Below, one piece after another: positions 16,999-24,656 of a stretch of 64,000 nt of DNA. Origin of the DNA: Albitalea sp966211955 (lineage in GTDB: Bacteria; Pseudomonadota; Gammaproteobacteria; Burkholderiales; Burkholderiaceae_C). Position 1 is the stretch's first letter; every line of letters begins with the position of its first letter. The stretch is taken from contig CBIHOF010000005.1 of the NCBI GenBank assembly GCA_966211955.1, positions 220,943 to 284,942 on the forward strand, written 5' to 3'. The translations under genes and the position numbers were made by a program. Under the pieces are notes generated by a model, which saw only the letters and a program-made list of their open reading frames with translations, was not told the DNA's origin and did no database searches.

Positions 16999-17481
16999 TC
17001 AGTCCTTCTCTGATTGGACGATCTCTGCCGCTCGCGACAAAGAGGTGTTTGCATTAGCTCCCTCTCCCGCTTGCGGGAGAGGGTTGGGGTGAGGGCGATG
17101 GGCCGTCAACCAATCCAGGATGCGAGTCAACACCGCATCCGTTTCCAACAGCGCTTCGCGATCGTTGAATCGCAAAACCGCATAGCCCAGCTCATTCAAC
17201 TTCGCCGTCCGACGCGCGTCGTACCGCAACGCCGCTTCGTCCAGGTGCTGTTCACCATCGAGCTCGACAACAAGCCCCGCCTCGATGCACGCAAAGTCCG
17301 CGAAGTAGCCGCCGATCGGATGCTGGCGGCGAAACTTCCAGTCATCGAGTTGACGCGCGCGAAGGCGTTGCCACAAGACACGTTCAGCGTCGGGCGATGC
17401 CTGGCGGAGTCCGCGAGCCCTCACCCTAACCCTCTCCCACGAGCGGGAGAGGGGACTGGACGGGTCAACCTGGGAAGTCAT
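16999..17481 (-). CDS. DUF559-family predicted endonuclease
   Basis: A 160-residue protein of the DUF559 group, related in fold to very-short-patch-repair and restriction endonucleases. Its core runs from about residue 28 (SPDAERVLWQRLRARQL) through FRRQHPIGGYFADFACIEAGLVVELDGEQH, which carries the D/E...E-x-D-G-x-x-H nuclease-type residues, to GYAVLRFNDREAL. Both ends of the frame are translated repeat DNA: residues about 10-21 (SPLSRSWERVRV) and about 130-141 (HPNPLPQAGEG). The true start may be GTG 17424 after the repeat. Cellular role is unknown. It interrupts the fadN-fadA pair. Confidence 0.8.
   Translation of the reverse strand: MTSQVDPSSPLSRSWERVRVRARGLRQASPDAERVLWQRLRARQLDDWKFRRQHPIGGYFADFACIEAGLVVELDGEQHLDEAALRYDARRTAKLNELGYAVLRFNDREALLETDAVLTRILDWLTAHRPHPNPLPQAGEGANANTSLSRAAEIVQSEKD
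17060..17096 (-). repeat. Inverted repeat bounding the DUF559 gene, left copy
   Basis: CCCTCTCCCGCTTGCGGGAG, then AGGGTTGGGGTGAGGG. It contains its own hairpin and is the reverse complement of 17418-17453 at 33 of 36 positions. It lies inside the 3' end of the DUF559 frame. Confidence 0.75.
17418..17453 (+). repeat. Inverted repeat bounding the DUF559 gene, right copy
   Basis: CCCTCACCCTAACCCTCTCC followed by CACGAGCGGGAGAGGG; the inverted counterpart of 17060-17095 with three differences. It lies inside the 5' end of the DUF559 frame. The pair frames the nuclease domain like the ends of a small cassette. Confidence 0.75.
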
Positions 17482-17519
17482 GGCTTGGTTGTTGGATGGT
17501 TTCAGGCCGCAGGCCTCAC

Positions 17520-19904
17520 TTAGTTGCGCACCGGCTTCCCCGTCTGCAGCATCCCCATGATCCGTTCCTGCGTCTTGGGGTTGTCCAGCAGCGCGCAGAA
17601 GTGCTTGCGCTCCAGCGCCATCAGGTATTCCTCGCTCACCATCGAGCCGGCGTCCACGTCGCCGCCGGTCACCACGTCGGCGATCAGCGTGCTGATGTGG
17701 AAGTCGTGCTGGCTGATGAAGCCGCCGTCGCGCATGTTGGCCAGCTGGCCCATGATCGTGGCCTTGGCGTTGCGGCCCGCGACCGGGAAGAGCTTCTTGT
17801 GCGGCGCGCGGTAGCCGGCGTCGAACATGGCCCGGGCTTCGGTGATCGCCACGAACAGCAGTTCGTCCTTGTTTGCGACGATGGTGTCGCTCTCAAGGAT
17901 GTAGCCCAGCTTGCGCGACTCGATTGCGCTCGTGCCCACCTTGGCCATCGCGGCGTTGGTGAAGCCGTCCTTCAGGAAGGCGAAGATGTCCGCACCCGCA
18001 TTGCCGGCCGACGCCATCTCCGCCGCGCGGCGCGCGATGTAGGTCAGGCCGCCGCCGCCAGGGATCAAGCCCACGCCGACTTCGACCAGGCCCACGTAGG
18101 TTTCCATCGCCGCGACACGCTTGGCCGAGTGCACCGAGATCTCGCAGCCACCGCCCAGCGCAATGCCGCGCATGGCCGACACCACCGGCACGGTCGCGTA
18201 GCGCAGGCGCAGGAAGGCGTCCTGCAGCTTCTTCACCTCGGGCAGGATGCCCTTGCCGCCCGACTTCATGAAGACGGGCATCAGTGCTTCGAGGTTGGCG
18301 CCGGCGGAGAACACGTCGTCCGGCGACCAGATCACGACGCCCTTGTAGGACTTCTCGGCGATCTCGACCGCCTTCAGCAGGCCTTCGGTCACCAGCGGGC
18401 TGATCAGGTGCAGCTTGGCGGTGATGCTGGCGATGACGACTTCGTTGTCCAGCGTCCACACGCGCACTTCGTCGTTCTTGAAGAGCTCGGTGCCCGACTT
18501 CAGCGGCTCGACCGAGCCATCGCCCACGAGCGATTCGGGGAAGTACTGGCGCGCATACACCGGCAGCTTGCTGCGCGGGATGTACTTGTTCTGCGACGGG
18601 CTCCACGAGCCTTCGGCGGTGTGCACGCCGTCGCGGCCGTCAAAAACCCACGCGGGCAGCGGCGCCTTGCTCAATGCCTTGCCGGCATCGATGTCGACCT
18701 TGACCCACTCGGCCACCTGCTTCCAGCCGGCTTGCTGCCACAGCTCGAACGGGCCCTGGCTGGTGCCGAAACCCCATCGCATCGCGAAGTCCACTTCACG
18801 CGCGGATTCGGCAATGTCGGCCAGGTGCACGGCCGCGTAGTGGAAGCTGTCGCGCAGGATGGCCCACAGGAACTGCGCCTGCGGGTTGGTCGATTCGCGC
18901 AGCAGCTTCAGGCGCTCGGCCGGGGCCTTCTTCAGCATGCGGGCGACGATCTCGTCGGCCTTCTTGCCGCCCGGCACGTACTCGCCGGTGGCCGCGTCGA
19001 AACGCTGGATGTCCTTGCCGACCTTCTTGTAGAAACCCGCACCGCTCTTCTGGCCGAGCGCACCCGCGCCGATCAGCTTCGTGACCACGGCCGGCGTCGC
19101 GTACGACGGGAAGAAGGGGTCGTCAGCGAGGTTGTCTTGCAGCGTCTTGATGACGTGCGCCATCGTGTCCAGGCCCACCACGTCGGCGGTGCGGAAGGTG
19201 CCGCTGCTCGCGCGGCCGAGCTTCTTGCCGGTCAGGTCGTCGACCACGTCATACGACAGGCCGAAGGTCTCGGCTTCCTTCATCGTGGCCAGCATGCCGG
19301 CGATGCCCACGCGGTTGGCGACGAAGTTCGGCGTGTCCTTGGCGCGCACCACGCCCTTGCCCACGGCGCTGGTCACGAAGGCTTCGAGCTGGTCGATGAC
19401 TTCGGGCTGCGTCGTCGGCGTGGCGATCAACTCCACCAGGTACATGTAGCGCGGCGGGTTGAAGAAATGGATGCCGCAAAAGCGCGGCTTGATCTCTTCG
19501 GGCAGCACTTCGGACAGCTTGGTGATCGACAGGCCCGAGGTGTTGGACGCGACGATGGCGTGCGGCGCGAGGGCCGGCGCGATCTTCTTGTACAGGTCCA
19601 GCTTCCAGTCCATGCGCTCGGCGATGGCCTCGATCACGAGGTCGCAGTCCTTGAGCAGGTCGAGGTGTTCCCCGTAGTTGGCCTGCTGGATCAGCGCCGC
19701 GTCTTCGGGCACGCCCAGGGGCGACGGCTTGAGCTTCTTCAAGCCTTCCACCGCCTTGGTCACGACGCCGTTCTTCGGGCCTTCCTTGGCGGGCAGGTCG
19801 AACAGCACCACGGGCACCTTCACGTTGACGAGGTGGGCGGCGATCTGCGCGCCCATCACGCCGGCGCCGAGAACGGCCACCTTGCGCACGGGGAATCGGG
19901 TCAT
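17520..19904 (-). CDS. FadN-like 3-hydroxyacyl-CoA dehydrogenase/enoyl-CoA hydratase
   Basis: A 794-residue multifunctional beta-oxidation enzyme. The NAD-binding dehydrogenase domain comes first (VLGAGVMGAQIA at residues 11-22) and is followed by the 3HCDH C-terminal domains (NFVANRVGIAGM). The crotonase domain is at the C-terminus from about residue 475, with SAGANLEAL and ALGGGCEISVHS. This order is the reverse of E. coli FadB and matches Bacillus FadN (about 790 residues). It would catalyse hydration of enoyl-CoA and oxidation of 3-hydroxyacyl-CoA. ATG 19904 begins MTRFPVRKVAV; the longer frame is not supported. Operon neighbours are an acyl-CoA dehydrogenase and a thiolase. Confidence 0.92.
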   Translation of the reverse strand: MTRFPVRKVAVLGAGVMGAQIAAHLVNVKVPVVLFDLPAKEGPKNGVVTKAVEGLKKLKPSPLGVPEDAALIQQANYGEHLDLLKDCDLVIEAIAERMDWKLDLYKKIAPALAPHAIVASNTSGLSITKLSEVLPEEIKPRFCGIHFFNPPRYMYLVELIATPTTQPEVIDQLEAFVTSAVGKGVVRAKDTPNFVANRVGIAGMLATMKEAETFGLSYDVVDDLTGKKLGRASSGTFRTADVVGLDTMAHVIKTLQDNLADDPFFPSYATPAVVTKLIGAGALGQKSGAGFYKKVGKDIQRFDAATGEYVPGGKKADEIVARMLKKAPAERLKLLRESTNPQAQFLWAILRDSFHYAAVHLADIAESAREVDFAMRWGFGTSQGPFELWQQAGWKQVAEWVKVDIDAGKALSKAPLPAWVFDGRDGVHTAEGSWSPSQNKYIPRSKLPVYARQYFPESLVGDGSVEPLKSGTELFKNDEVRVWTLDNEVVIASITAKLHLISPLVTEGLLKAVEIAEKSYKGVVIWSPDDVFSAGANLEALMPVFMKSGGKGILPEVKKLQDAFLRLRYATVPVVSAMRGIALGGGCEISVHSAKRVAAMETYVGLVEVGVGLIPGGGGLTYIARRAAEMASAGNAGADIFAFLKDGFTNAAMAKVGTSAIESRKLGYILESDTIVANKDELLFVAITEARAMFDAGYRAPHKKLFPVAGRNAKATIMGQLANMRDGGFISQHDFHISTLIADVVTGGDVDAGSMVSEEYLMALERKHFCALLDNPKTQERIMGMLQTGKPVRN

Positions 19905-19945
19905 GGTCTTGCTTCCTTGGTTGAAGTTGTCTTTGTCGGGGCGAG

Positions 19946-20377
19946 TCACTCGACCCGAATCCACGTCTGGGTTCTGTAGAACGGGCCGATGTAGCCGCGC
20001 ATCTGCAACTGCTTGCCGCCTTCGAGCGTGCGGACCTTGGCGCGATAGACCTTGCCGTTCTTCGGATCGGTCACGTCGCCGCCTTCGTACCACTCGTCAT
20101 CGCCCTTCTTGAGGTTGCGAAGAATGGTCAGGCCCACGATCGGCTTGCCCTTGCGTTCGTCCGGGCACTTGTCGCAGACGTCGTCGCTCTTGTCGTGCGG
20201 GTCGAGCAGCTTCTCGATCCGGCCGCTGAGCACGCCGCCCGTCTCGCTGATGCGCACCAGCGACTTCTCGGTCTTGCCGTCGTCGTCAATGGTCTTCCAC
20301 AAGCCCACCGGCGTCGCCTGCGCGAACGCCATCGAATGAGCGACGAAGGCCAGCGTGGCCAGAGCGATCTTCAGCAT
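19946..20377 (-). CDS. DUF2147-family secreted protein
   Basis: A 143-residue protein with a Sec signal peptide (MLKIALATLAFVAHSMAFAQA) and a DUF2147 domain. That domain opens with PVGLWKTIDDDGKTEKSLVRI and includes the DVCDKCPDERK Cys pair and a C-terminal GYIGPFYRTQTWIRV. It is probably a periplasmic lipocalin-like barrel; function is unknown. It sits 34 bases after the acyl-CoA dehydrogenase gene and 41 bases before the FadN-like gene, so it is co-transcribed with beta-oxidation genes. ATG 20377 is chosen because it begins the signal peptide. Confidence 0.85.
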   Translation of the reverse strand: MLKIALATLAFVAHSMAFAQATPVGLWKTIDDDGKTEKSLVRISETGGVLSGRIEKLLDPHDKSDDVCDKCPDERKGKPIVGLTILRNLKKGDDEWYEGGDVTDPKNGKVYRAKVRTLEGGKQLQMRGYIGPFYRTQTWIRVE

Positions 20378-20411
20378 GCCGTGTCTCCTTGGTTGGATTC
20401 GGCGCATTGCA

Positions 20412-22202
20412 TCAGAAGAGCGATTCCTCAACGTCCATCATGGGCTTGGCACCGGCGCGGGCCGTGCGGATGAGGGACGCCGTCTCGGGCAGCAGCTTGG
20501 CGAAGTAGAAGCGCGCCGTGTGCAGCTTGGCCTTGTAGAACGGGTCGCCGCCATCGACCTTGGCCAGCGCCACCTTGGCCATGCGGGCCCAGAAGTAGGC
20601 GAACACGAGGTGGCCGCACACGCGCAGGTAATCGACGGCCGCCGCGCCCACTTCGTCGGGGTTCTGGAAGGCCTTCATGCCGATCTCGGTGGTGAGCTTG
20701 GTGACCTTCTCTCCCAGCTCGGCCAGCGGGTTCACGAACTCCTGCATGGCTTCGTTGGTGCCTTCTTCTTCCACGAAGGCCTGCACGATCTTGCCGAACT
20801 TCTTCAGCTTCACGGCGTTGTCGGCAAGCACCTTGCGGCCCAGCAGGTCCAGCGACTGGATGGTGTTGGTGCCTTCATAGATCATGTTGATGCGCGCGTC
20901 GCGCACGAACTGCTCCATGCCCCACTCGGCGATGTAGCCGTGGCCGCCGAAGACCTGCATGCAATGCGAGGTGCTGATCCAGGCGTTGTCGGTGAGGAAG
21001 GCCTTGATGATCGGCGTGAGCAGTGCGACGAGGTCGGCCGCATCCTTGCGCTCGTCTTCATCGGTGGAGGCCAACTCCTTGTCCAGCAGCAGCGTCGTCC
21101 AGATCGACAACGCCCGGCCGCCTTCCGCGTAGGCCCGCGCGGTGAGCAGCATCTTGCGCACGTCGGGGTGCACGATGATCGGGTCGGCCGCCTTGTCGGG
21201 GGCCTTCACGCCCGACAGCGAGCGCATCTGGATGCGGTCCTTCGCGTAGGCCACGGCGTTCTGGTAGGCCACTTCGGTGAGGCCCAGGCCCTGCATGCCC
21301 ACGCCCAGGCGGGCGGCGTTCATCATCACGAACATCGCGGCCAGGCCCTTGTTGGGCTCGCCCACAAGGGTGCCGATGGCGCCGTCCAGCACCATCTGCG
21401 CGGTGGCGTTGCCGTGGATGCCCATCTTGTGCTCGAGGCCGCCGCAATAGATGCCGTTGCGCGAGCCGATCTTGCCTTCGGGCGTCACGTTGTACTTGGG
21501 CACGACGAACAGCGAGATGCCCTTGGAGCCTTGCGGTGCGTCGGGCAGGCGGGCCAGCACCAGGTGAACGATGTTCTCGCTCATGTCGTGCTCGCCGGCG
21601 GAGATGAAGATCTTGTTGCCGGTGATCTTGTAGGTGCCGTCGGCCTGCGGTTCAGCCTTGGTGCGCAGGAGGCCAAGATCGGTGCCGCAATGCGGCTCGG
21701 TCAGGCACATCGTGCCCGTCCACTGCCCGCTCGTGAGCTTGGGCAGGTACAGCTTCTTCTGCTCGTCGGTGCCGTGCGCATGCAGCGCTTCATAGGCGCC
21801 GTGCGACAGGCCCGGGTACATGGTCCAGGCCTGGTTGGCCGAGTTCATCATCTCGTAGAAGCACTGGTTGACCACGTGCGGCAGGCCCTGGCCGCCGTAC
21901 TCCGGGTCGCAGCTGAGCGCCGGCCAGCCGCCTTCGACGTACTGCAGGTAGGCTTCCTTGAAGCCCTTGGCGGTCGTCACTTCGTGGGTGGTCTTGTCGA
22001 GCTTGCAGCCTTCCCGGTCGCCGACCTGGTTCAGCGGCGCCACGACCTGCGAGGCGAACTTGCCGCCCTCTTCCAGCACGGCGTTGATGGTGTCCACGTC
22101 GACCTCGGCGTGCGCAGGCAGTTGCTTGAGTTCGTCGACGACGTTGAGAAGCTCGTGCAAGACAAATTGCATGTCGCGCAGCGGCGGGGTGTACTGGGCC
22201 AT
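20412..22202 (-). CDS. Acyl-CoA dehydrogenase, 596-residue FadE-like
   Basis: A flavoenzyme performing the first oxidation of beta-oxidation, acyl-CoA to trans-2-enoyl-CoA. FAD- and substrate-binding segments MCLTEPHCGTDLGLL and KIFISAGEHD are present, as are ICGG-like QVFGGHGYIAEWGMEQFVRDARI and IYEGTNTIQSLDLLGRK near the C-terminal half. A C-terminal extension typical of the about 600-residue class (as in Bacillus FadE and DmdC) follows. With the FadN-like protein and thiolase it gives a fadNAE-type gene set. It is 52 bases downstream of the TetR gene. Confidence 0.92.
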   Translation of the reverse strand: MAQYTPPLRDMQFVLHELLNVVDELKQLPAHAEVDVDTINAVLEEGGKFASQVVAPLNQVGDREGCKLDKTTHEVTTAKGFKEAYLQYVEGGWPALSCDPEYGGQGLPHVVNQCFYEMMNSANQAWTMYPGLSHGAYEALHAHGTDEQKKLYLPKLTSGQWTGTMCLTEPHCGTDLGLLRTKAEPQADGTYKITGNKIFISAGEHDMSENIVHLVLARLPDAPQGSKGISLFVVPKYNVTPEGKIGSRNGIYCGGLEHKMGIHGNATAQMVLDGAIGTLVGEPNKGLAAMFVMMNAARLGVGMQGLGLTEVAYQNAVAYAKDRIQMRSLSGVKAPDKAADPIIVHPDVRKMLLTARAYAEGGRALSIWTTLLLDKELASTDEDERKDAADLVALLTPIIKAFLTDNAWISTSHCMQVFGGHGYIAEWGMEQFVRDARINMIYEGTNTIQSLDLLGRKVLADNAVKLKKFGKIVQAFVEEEGTNEAMQEFVNPLAELGEKVTKLTTEIGMKAFQNPDEVGAAAVDYLRVCGHLVFAYFWARMAKVALAKVDGGDPFYKAKLHTARFYFAKLLPETASLIRTARAGAKPMMDVEESLF

Positions 22203-22254
22203 CGTGAAACTCCTTCAGTGGAATCGGAAAGCAGGGATCGTTATGAACTGCCGG

Positions 22255-22995
22255 TCAGCCACGCGCCTTGGCGCGGGTTGACCGAGGGGCGGCGCTCTTC
22301 GCGCCGTTGAGAATCTGCAGGCCGGTCGGCGTGGCGTAATGGCCCACCAACCGCTCGAAGGCCGTGCGCACGCGTTCGAGGGCGCCGGCATTGCGCAGGA
22401 ATCGCGCGTCGTGGTGCAGCGCAAGGATGAGCCCGTGCAGCTCGAAGACAAGCTGCAGCGGGTCGATGTCTTGTTGCAGGTGGCCCTCCTCGACGGCGAT
22501 CTTCACCGCCTTCTCGAGCGCCGACTGCCAGGCCAGCACCATCACAGCCAGCGCATCGCGCACGGGGCCAGGCCGGTCATCGAACTCCACGGCGCCGCTG
22601 ATGTAGATGCAGCCTGAATCAAGCTCCATGGACACGCGGTGCACCCAGCGCTGGAACAGCGCCTTCAGTCGCGGCAGCCCGCGGGCTTCGCGCATCGCGG
22701 GGAAGAACACCTCTTCCTCGAATTTGTTGTGATACTCGCGCACCACGGAGATCTGCAGTTCCTCGCGAGAGCCGAAGTGGGCGAAGACGCCCGACTTGCT
22801 CATCTGCGTCACCTCGGCGAGCGCGCCGATGGACAGACCCTCCAGGCCCATGTTCGATGCAAGCGCAAGCGCCGCATCGAGGATGGCGGCACGCGTCTGC
22901 TGCCCCTTGAGCAGCGTGCGCTGCGGGGCGGCGGATTCGCGGATCGGAGATACGTTGCTGTCGGTCACGGCGCTGACGTGGGCGTCTTGCCTCAC
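22255..22995 (-). CDS. TetR-family regulator of the fad operon
   Basis: A protein of up to 246 residues. The TetR HTH lies at about residues 30-80 (TRAAILDAALALASNMGLEGLSIGALAEVTQMSKSGVFAHF, in parts), followed by a helical ligand domain with a YxaF/C_6-type region. The start is GTG 22995 or GTG 22968; neither has a strong ribosome site. It is the first gene of the lipid-degradation operon and has a palindrome just upstream, so it is most likely an acyl-CoA-responsive repressor of its own operon. The ligand is inferred. Confidence 0.85.
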   Translation of the reverse strand: MRQDAHVSAVTDSNVSPIRESAAPQRTLLKGQQTRAAILDAALALASNMGLEGLSIGALAEVTQMSKSGVFAHFGSREELQISVVREYHNKFEEEVFFPAMREARGLPRLKALFQRWVHRVSMELDSGCIYISGAVEFDDRPGPVRDALAVMVLAWQSALEKAVKIAVEEGHLQQDIDPLQLVFELHGLILALHHDARFLRNAGALERVRTAFERLVGHYATPTGLQILNGAKSAAPRSTRAKARG

Positions 22996-23000
22996 GGAAT

Positions 23001-23014
23001 CGAACGGTCGTTCT
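23001..23014 (-). promoter_or_regulatory. Palindromic operator candidate upstream of the TetR gene
   Basis: GAACG-GT-CGTTC, perfect five-base arms with a two-base centre, extended by imperfect TC/TA flanks. It lies 6 bases upstream of the GTG at 22995, or 33 upstream of GTG 22968, where a bound repressor would block transcription. ACG...CGT dyads are common TetR-family operators. Confidence 0.5.
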
Positions 23015-23202
23015 ATTTTGCAGATTTCCGGAGGAGCGCGCTTGTCTGCGCGAGCCTTTTTCTAGGCTGTGGCGCCTAAGAACCGCAGCATCGATAGATT
23101 TCGCACGGTAGAAACCCTGCCCCCACGCGTGGAAGCTGTGAGGCGGTCATCCTCACGTCGCACAACTCATCTACGCTGCCCCTGCTCCGCAACTGAAGGT
23201 AA

Positions 23203-23301
23203 GCGCGGCGACCGCCCCATCAAGCAACGCCCGCGGGACCGGCCCTGCCGGCCCGCCAGGTGGCGCCCCCTCGGGGGGCAGGAGCGAAGCGGCGTGGGGG
23301 C
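23203..23301. repeat. GC-rich interspersed repeat, copy 2
   Basis: It contains ACCGCCCCATCAAGC, then GGACCGGCCCTGCCGGCCCG, then GGCGCCCCC-TC-GGGGGG and GCGTGGGGGC, in the same order as the copy at 2440-2537. The central CCGGCC-CT-GCCGG dyad and the GCCCCC/GGGGGG dyad can form stacked hairpins. Confidence 0.55.
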
Positions 23302-23379
23302 AACAGTTTGTCTGCAAGGTTCGCGCCTATTGAGTACGAACGAGGGATTGAGTACTCTCCACGGAAGGAGTGTTCTCGC

Positions 23380-23937
23380 GTGGAAGTGCTTCAACTCGAC
23401 GTCTCCGGCCGGCCTCAATCCTGGATTTCCGCCAAGGAAGCAGCCTGCATCTACGCCAACGACGGCATCGCCTGGACGTTGGGGGCGCCCTTCTATGTGC
23501 TGCGCGGCGGCATGCAGCGCAAGACCGGCCTGCAATCGCGCATCGAGGTCCACCCCATCATCGCCGTGCGCGGCGCAGTGCCCAGCCGGGCGTGGCGCCA
23601 GACGCCGGCACTCTCCAATCCCAAGCTCTTCGTGCGCGACCGCCACGTCTGCGCGTATTGCGCCGGCCACTTCCACGTGGACGACCTGACTCGCGAGCAC
23701 ATCACGCCCACCTCGCGCGGCGGCCACGACACCTGGATGAACTGCATCACCGCCTGCCGCGCCTGCAACGGCCGCAAGGGCAACCGGCTGCCCGAAGAGG
23801 CGCGCATGTCGCTCATGTACCTGCCTTATGTGCCCAGCCTGCACGAAGACATGATTCTTCGTGGCCGCCGCATCCTCGCCGACCAGATGGAGTTCCTGCT
23901 GGCCAGCGTGCCCCGGCACAGCCGGCTCCACGCCTGA
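23380..23937 (+). CDS. HNH endonuclease
   Basis: A 185-residue protein with a C-terminal HNH nuclease fold. The zinc ligands are two CxxC pairs (C91/C94 in CAYC and C126/C129 in CRAC), and the active-site region is REHITPTSRGGHDTWMNCI with H107 and H116. The first 85 residues form a conserved beta-rich domain (SWISAKEAACIYANDGI). The start is GTG 23380, nine bases after GGAAGGAG; an ATG at 23260 would place translated repeat DNA in the protein. Proteins of this layout are widespread in Burkholderiales as lone genes of unproven role. Confidence 0.87.
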   Translation: MEVLQLDVSGRPQSWISAKEAACIYANDGIAWTLGAPFYVLRGGMQRKTGLQSRIEVHPIIAVRGAVPSRAWRQTPALSNPKLFVRDRHVCAYCAGHFHVDDLTREHITPTSRGGHDTWMNCITACRACNGRKGNRLPEEARMSLMYLPYVPSLHEDMILRGRRILADQMEFLLASVPRHSRLHA

Positions 23938-24026
23938 AGGGCACCGCTCATCCCCACGGCTGAGTAAAGTCCAGAACTTCTGCGGCGTTTACGGCTCAAG
24001 CCGGTCGCCGTTTCTCCGGAGTCAAC

Positions 24027-24503
24027 ATGAACAAATCCCTCCTCGTCCTGTCCCTGGCGGCCGTCCTCGCCGCCTGTTCCACCACCAGCCCGGACGTCAT
24101 CCAGAAGGGTGACGCCCAGCGCATGTCGCAAGTGCAGGATGCCACCGTGCTGTCCGTGCGGCCGGTCGTCGTCGAAGGCAACCAGAGCGGCGTCGGTGCC
24201 GCGGCCGGCGGCGTCGTCGGCGGCGTGGCCGGCTCCACCGTCGGCGGCCATCGCGAAGGGGCGGTGGTCGGCGTGCTGGGTGCCGTGGCCGGTGCGGTCG
24301 TCGGCAATGCGGTCGAACGCTTCGGCACGCGCGAGGAAGCAGTCGAGATCCTCATCCAGCTTCGCAACGGCGAACGTCGTGCGATCGTGCAGGCGAAGGG
24401 CACGGAGAACCTGATGGCTGGGGATCCGGTGATCCTTGTGACCACGGGTGGGAAGACGCGTGTCACGCGTGCTCCGGCGGTACAGCCGGCACCGCGGACT
24501 TGA
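24027..24503 (+). CDS. Glycine-zipper outer-membrane lipoprotein (SlyB/Pcp-like)
   Basis: A 158-residue lipoprotein. The signal ends in a LAAC lipobox with lipidated Cys17. A long glycine zipper follows (about residues 55-95, with GAAAGGVVGGVAG and GAVAGAVVGNAVE), which may form a membrane-embedded hairpin. The C-terminal part resembles the SlyB domain, with ILIQLRNGERRAIVQ. SlyB-type proteins support outer-membrane integrity under stress. The gene is 153 bases upstream of the giant CHAT gene on the same strand; whether they are functionally linked is unknown. Confidence 0.85.
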   Translation: MNKSLLVLSLAAVLAACSTTSPDVIQKGDAQRMSQVQDATVLSVRPVVVEGNQSGVGAAAGGVVGGVAGSTVGGHREGAVVGVLGAVAGAVVGNAVERFGTREEAVEILIQLRNGERRAIVQAKGTENLMAGDPVILVTTGGKTRVTRAPAVQPAPRT

Positions 24504-24656
24504 TGGGCCGTTCCTGACGGTTGCTGTTCGACGCCGGCGAGAAGGCGGGGGCGTGGGCCGCTGCAATGTGATGGGTTGGGCGCCATCCCTTAGCAATCCT
24601 GGGGATTGAGACAACCCCTTCGACGTGCTGTACTGGCGCCCCAGCCAGGAGACAGC

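Larger units (their letters stand above)
22996..23379. other. Gene-free gap between the TetR and HNH genes
   Basis: This 384-base divergent region holds the TetR operator candidate at 23001-23014, the second copy of the GC-rich interspersed repeat at 23203-23301, and the ribosome site of the HNH gene at 23363-23370. Open frames through it have no recognisable protein content. Confidence 0.6.

Noticed and set aside
17060..17453. CRISPR-like repetition around the DUF559 gene
   Set aside because: There are only two inverted copies with a gene between them, no direct repeats with regular spacers and no cas genes.
17014..17523. Plus-strand 169-residue frame opposite the DUF559 gene
   Set aside because: The minus-strand frame matches DUF559; the plus-strand frame only mirrors its repeat-derived ends.
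23260..23379. Earlier ATG start for the HNH gene
   Set aside because: Its first 40 residues would be translated interspersed repeat; GTG 23380 has a strong GGAAGGAG site and begins the conserved domain.
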